Below are positions 5,867-6,542 of a DNA stretch of 6,542 bases, in pieces. The notes under the pieces were generated by a model. That model did no database searches. It saw only the letters and a program-made list of their open reading frames with translations, and had not been told where the DNA came from. Both the position numbers and the translations under genes were made by a program. This DNA comes from CAYJAD01 sp964372165. Its GTDB lineage: Bacteria > Desulfobacterota > Desulfovibrionia > Desulfovibrionales > Desulfovibrionaceae. The stretch is from assembly GCA_964372165.1 (NCBI GenBank), contig CAYJPT010000130.1, forward strand, positions 1-6,542, given 5' to 3'. Position 1 is the stretch's first letter, and every line of letters begins with the position of its first letter.

Positions 5867-5896
5867 ATTATACATTTGGCAAGACAAATTTCTCAA
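5867..5896 (-). promoter_or_regulatory. Sigma70-type promoter of the YkgJ operon
   Basis: On the minus strand TTGAGA (5891-5896, 5 of 6) and TATAAT (5867-5872, perfect) are separated by 18 bases. Predicted transcription starts near 5860. It lies in the 141-base gap between the ferredoxin stop and the first operon gene, so the operon can be transcribed independently of the ferredoxin. A 7-bp inverted repeat (TGCTAGA 5850-5856, TCTAGCA 5914-5920) brackets the promoter. Confidence 0.65.
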
Positions 5897-5933
5897 CAAA
5901 TTACAAACAAGGATCTAGCAGACCACTTATAAA

Positions 5934-6122
5934 TTACATTTCTTCTACTGCAACAGCACCGGTTTCGCAAACCTCTACGCAAGATTCGCAACCAAGACAT
6001 TCTTCTTCGTTCACAGGTGCAGATTTGCCATCTTGAAGCTCATAAACTTCTACAGGGCAAACGTCTATACATTCGCCACAGCCAGTACATTTTTCATTAT
6101 CAACAGTTACATTCCAACCCAT
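5934..6122 (-). CDS. 2[4Fe-4S] ferredoxin, 62 residues
   Basis: The gene encodes a small cytoplasmic electron carrier. Two cysteine motifs are present: C12-x2-C15-x2-C18-x3-C22-P and C42-x2-C45-x2-C48-x3-C52. In this fold C12, C15, C18 and C52 hold one [4Fe-4S] cluster, and C42, C45, C48 and C22 the other. The protein is very acidic, as clostridial- and Desulfovibrio-type ferredoxins are, and donates low-potential electrons to anaerobic redox enzymes. The second motif ends CETGAV, lacking the proline usual after the last cysteine. The frame runs upstream to 6188, but the ATG at 6122 has GGAGG 5 bases before it and gives a normal N-terminus, MGWNVTVDNEKC. It appears to be a single-gene unit: the next gene has its own promoter. 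Which enzyme it serves cannot be told from here. Confidence 0.95.
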   Translation of the reverse strand: MGWNVTVDNEKCTGCGECIDVCPVEVYELQDGKSAPVNEEECLGCESCVEVCETGAVAVEEM

Positions 6123-6127
6123 TGTAT

Positions 6128-6132
6128 CCTCC
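6128..6132 (-). promoter_or_regulatory. Ribosome binding site deciding the ferredoxin start
   Basis: GGAGG on the minus strand lies 5 bases before the ATG at 6122. The upstream ATG at 6188 has no such site and would add 22 residues atypical of small ferredoxins. Confidence 0.85.
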
Positions 6133-6142
6133 AATGTTTTGC

Positions 6143-6163
6143 CCAAGAACTTTTTTCTCTTGG
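6143..6163 (-). promoter_or_regulatory. Small hairpin in the ferredoxin leader
   Basis: CCAAGA (6143-6148) pairs with TCTTGG (6158-6163) around a 9-base loop, ending 10 bases upstream of the ferredoxin Shine-Dalgarno. It may stabilise the 5' end of this short mRNA. A 6-bp stem can occur by chance. Confidence 0.35.
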
Positions 6164-6183
6164 CGCAATAAATATAGTATAGT

Positions 6184-6205
6184 TGCAAGAATTATATATC
6201 TTGCA
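6184..6205. promoter_or_regulatory. Inverted repeat upstream of ferredoxin, possible operator
   Basis: TGCAAGA (6184-6190) and TCTTGCA (6199-6205) form a perfect 7-bp inverted repeat around an 8-base AT spacer that contains TATAAT on the minus strand. The 22-bp dyad has the size and symmetry of a binding site for a dimeric regulator. If the TATAAT serves as -10 box the site would block it; no good -35 box stands at the right distance for it. No known motif (Fur, Rex, Fnr/HcpR) was matched. Confidence 0.4.
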
Positions 6206-6213
6206 CACAAGTG

Positions 6214-6240
6214 ATTATCTTTAGCCCCTTGGGGTGTCAA
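6214..6240 (-). promoter_or_regulatory. Possible ferredoxin promoter with short spacer
   Basis: On the minus strand a perfect TTGACA (6235-6240) is followed by GATAAT (6214-6219, 5 of 6) at 15 bases, which is shorter than the usual 17. The spacer contains CCCC-AA-GGGG, an inverted repeat filling 6225-6234. Short spacers and a dyad within the spacer are features of regulated promoters. The gene start is about 90 bases downstream. Confidence 0.4.
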
Positions 6241-6488
6241 GCTTTTGGTTAAACTTTTCTTGCCTATAAATTTTATATTTTATTATTATAAAAAAATAAC
6301 AATCATTTAAATGTAAAATTTTTTACAAATCTTCTTGAGTGGTTGTCAATGCGTCATAAGAAGTGTATCATTTAAAATTATTTACCATATTATTTTTTAA
6401 ATATAGATTGTTATTATTTATAATAATGACAGTATACAAAAATATTCCATAAGAACCATCTGCTAAACCTAAAAAAATAGTGTGGAAA
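6241..6488. other. AT-rich intergenic region without a gene
   Basis: No reading frame of note, RNA gene or clear terminator is seen on either strand. The stretch contains short AT-only or nearly AT-only inverted repeats, such as TGTAAAA-TT-TTTTACA (6312-6327), which are easily produced by chance in such sequence. It separates the ferredoxin promoter region from the inverted repeat at the right edge. Confidence 0.6.
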
Positions 6489-6542
6489 TTAAGGAAACGC
6501 TGATTAAATCAACAAGTCAAAAAACATATTGTGCGTTTCCTT
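6489..6542. mobile_element. Possible IS end or MITE flanked by TTAA
   Basis: AAGGAAACGC (6491-6500) and GCGTTTCCTT (6533-6542) form a perfect 10-bp inverted repeat around 32 bases, and the window ends at the last base. TTAA (6489-6492) precedes GGAAACGC, and TT follows GCGTTTCC, consistent with a TTAA duplication around a 48-bp unit (6493-6540) if AA comes next. The left part, GGAAACGCTGATTAAATC, resembles in style the terminal repeats of IS5-family elements, whose targets are often YTAR. Either a full element starts here and runs off the window, or this is a tiny non-autonomous remnant. A plain long-loop hairpin is the dull alternative. Confidence 0.35.

Noticed and set aside
6123..6188. N-terminal extension of the ferredoxin from the ATG at 6188
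   Set aside because: It has no ribosome binding site, whereas ATG 6122 has GGAGG at 5 bases. The extension would cover the leader hairpin and the extra residues are unlike a small ferredoxin.

Overview
The window is AT-rich bacterial DNA with seven protein genes, all on the minus strand, between two gene-free flanks that look like repeat or mobile-element DNA. The gene set (a small two-cluster ferredoxin, a YkgJ-type cysteine-cluster protein, an unknown short protein, a TPR protein, an AMIN-domain envelope protein and an S41 protease) and the protein style suggest a Gram-negative anaerobe. A low-GC member of the Desulfovibrio/Lawsonia group is my best guess, from memory of protein style and not from a search.

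Layout, left to right. 1-756 has no convincing gene. It holds a 20-bp direct repeat at the left edge (possibly the end of an IS21-type element), a 314-base stretch (126-439) in which several inverted repeats nest co-linearly around a cluster of short hairpins, a second partial copy of part of that stretch (441-536), and a strong bidirectional terminator (556-604). 757-2064 encodes an exported carboxyl-terminal processing protease. 2147-2956 encodes a membrane-anchored AMIN-domain protein. 3153-5792 is a compact four-gene operon; in transcription order it encodes a YkgJ-family protein, an unknown 133-residue protein, a five-repeat TPR protein and an EamA-type transporter. It has a near-consensus promoter (5867-5896) and a GC-rich hairpin just before the first start codon. 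5934-6122 encodes a 62-residue 2[4Fe-4S] ferredoxin with its own leader. 6189-6542 is AT-rich and gene-free, and ends in a 10-bp inverted repeat next to TTAA that may mark an IS5-like element or MITE.

How the genes may work together. The AMIN protein and the protease are both envelope proteins, with long charged low-complexity segments, and could act together at the cell wall. The first three operon genes are translationally packed (4-bp gap, then 11-bp overlap), so their products probably share a job. The ferredoxin beside them hints at iron-sulfur or redox biology, but that link rests on context only. Starts were corrected to positions with good ribosome binding sites for the AMIN protein, the 133-residue protein and the ferredoxin. 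The feature most worth following up is the nested structured element at 126-439 and its partial repeat.
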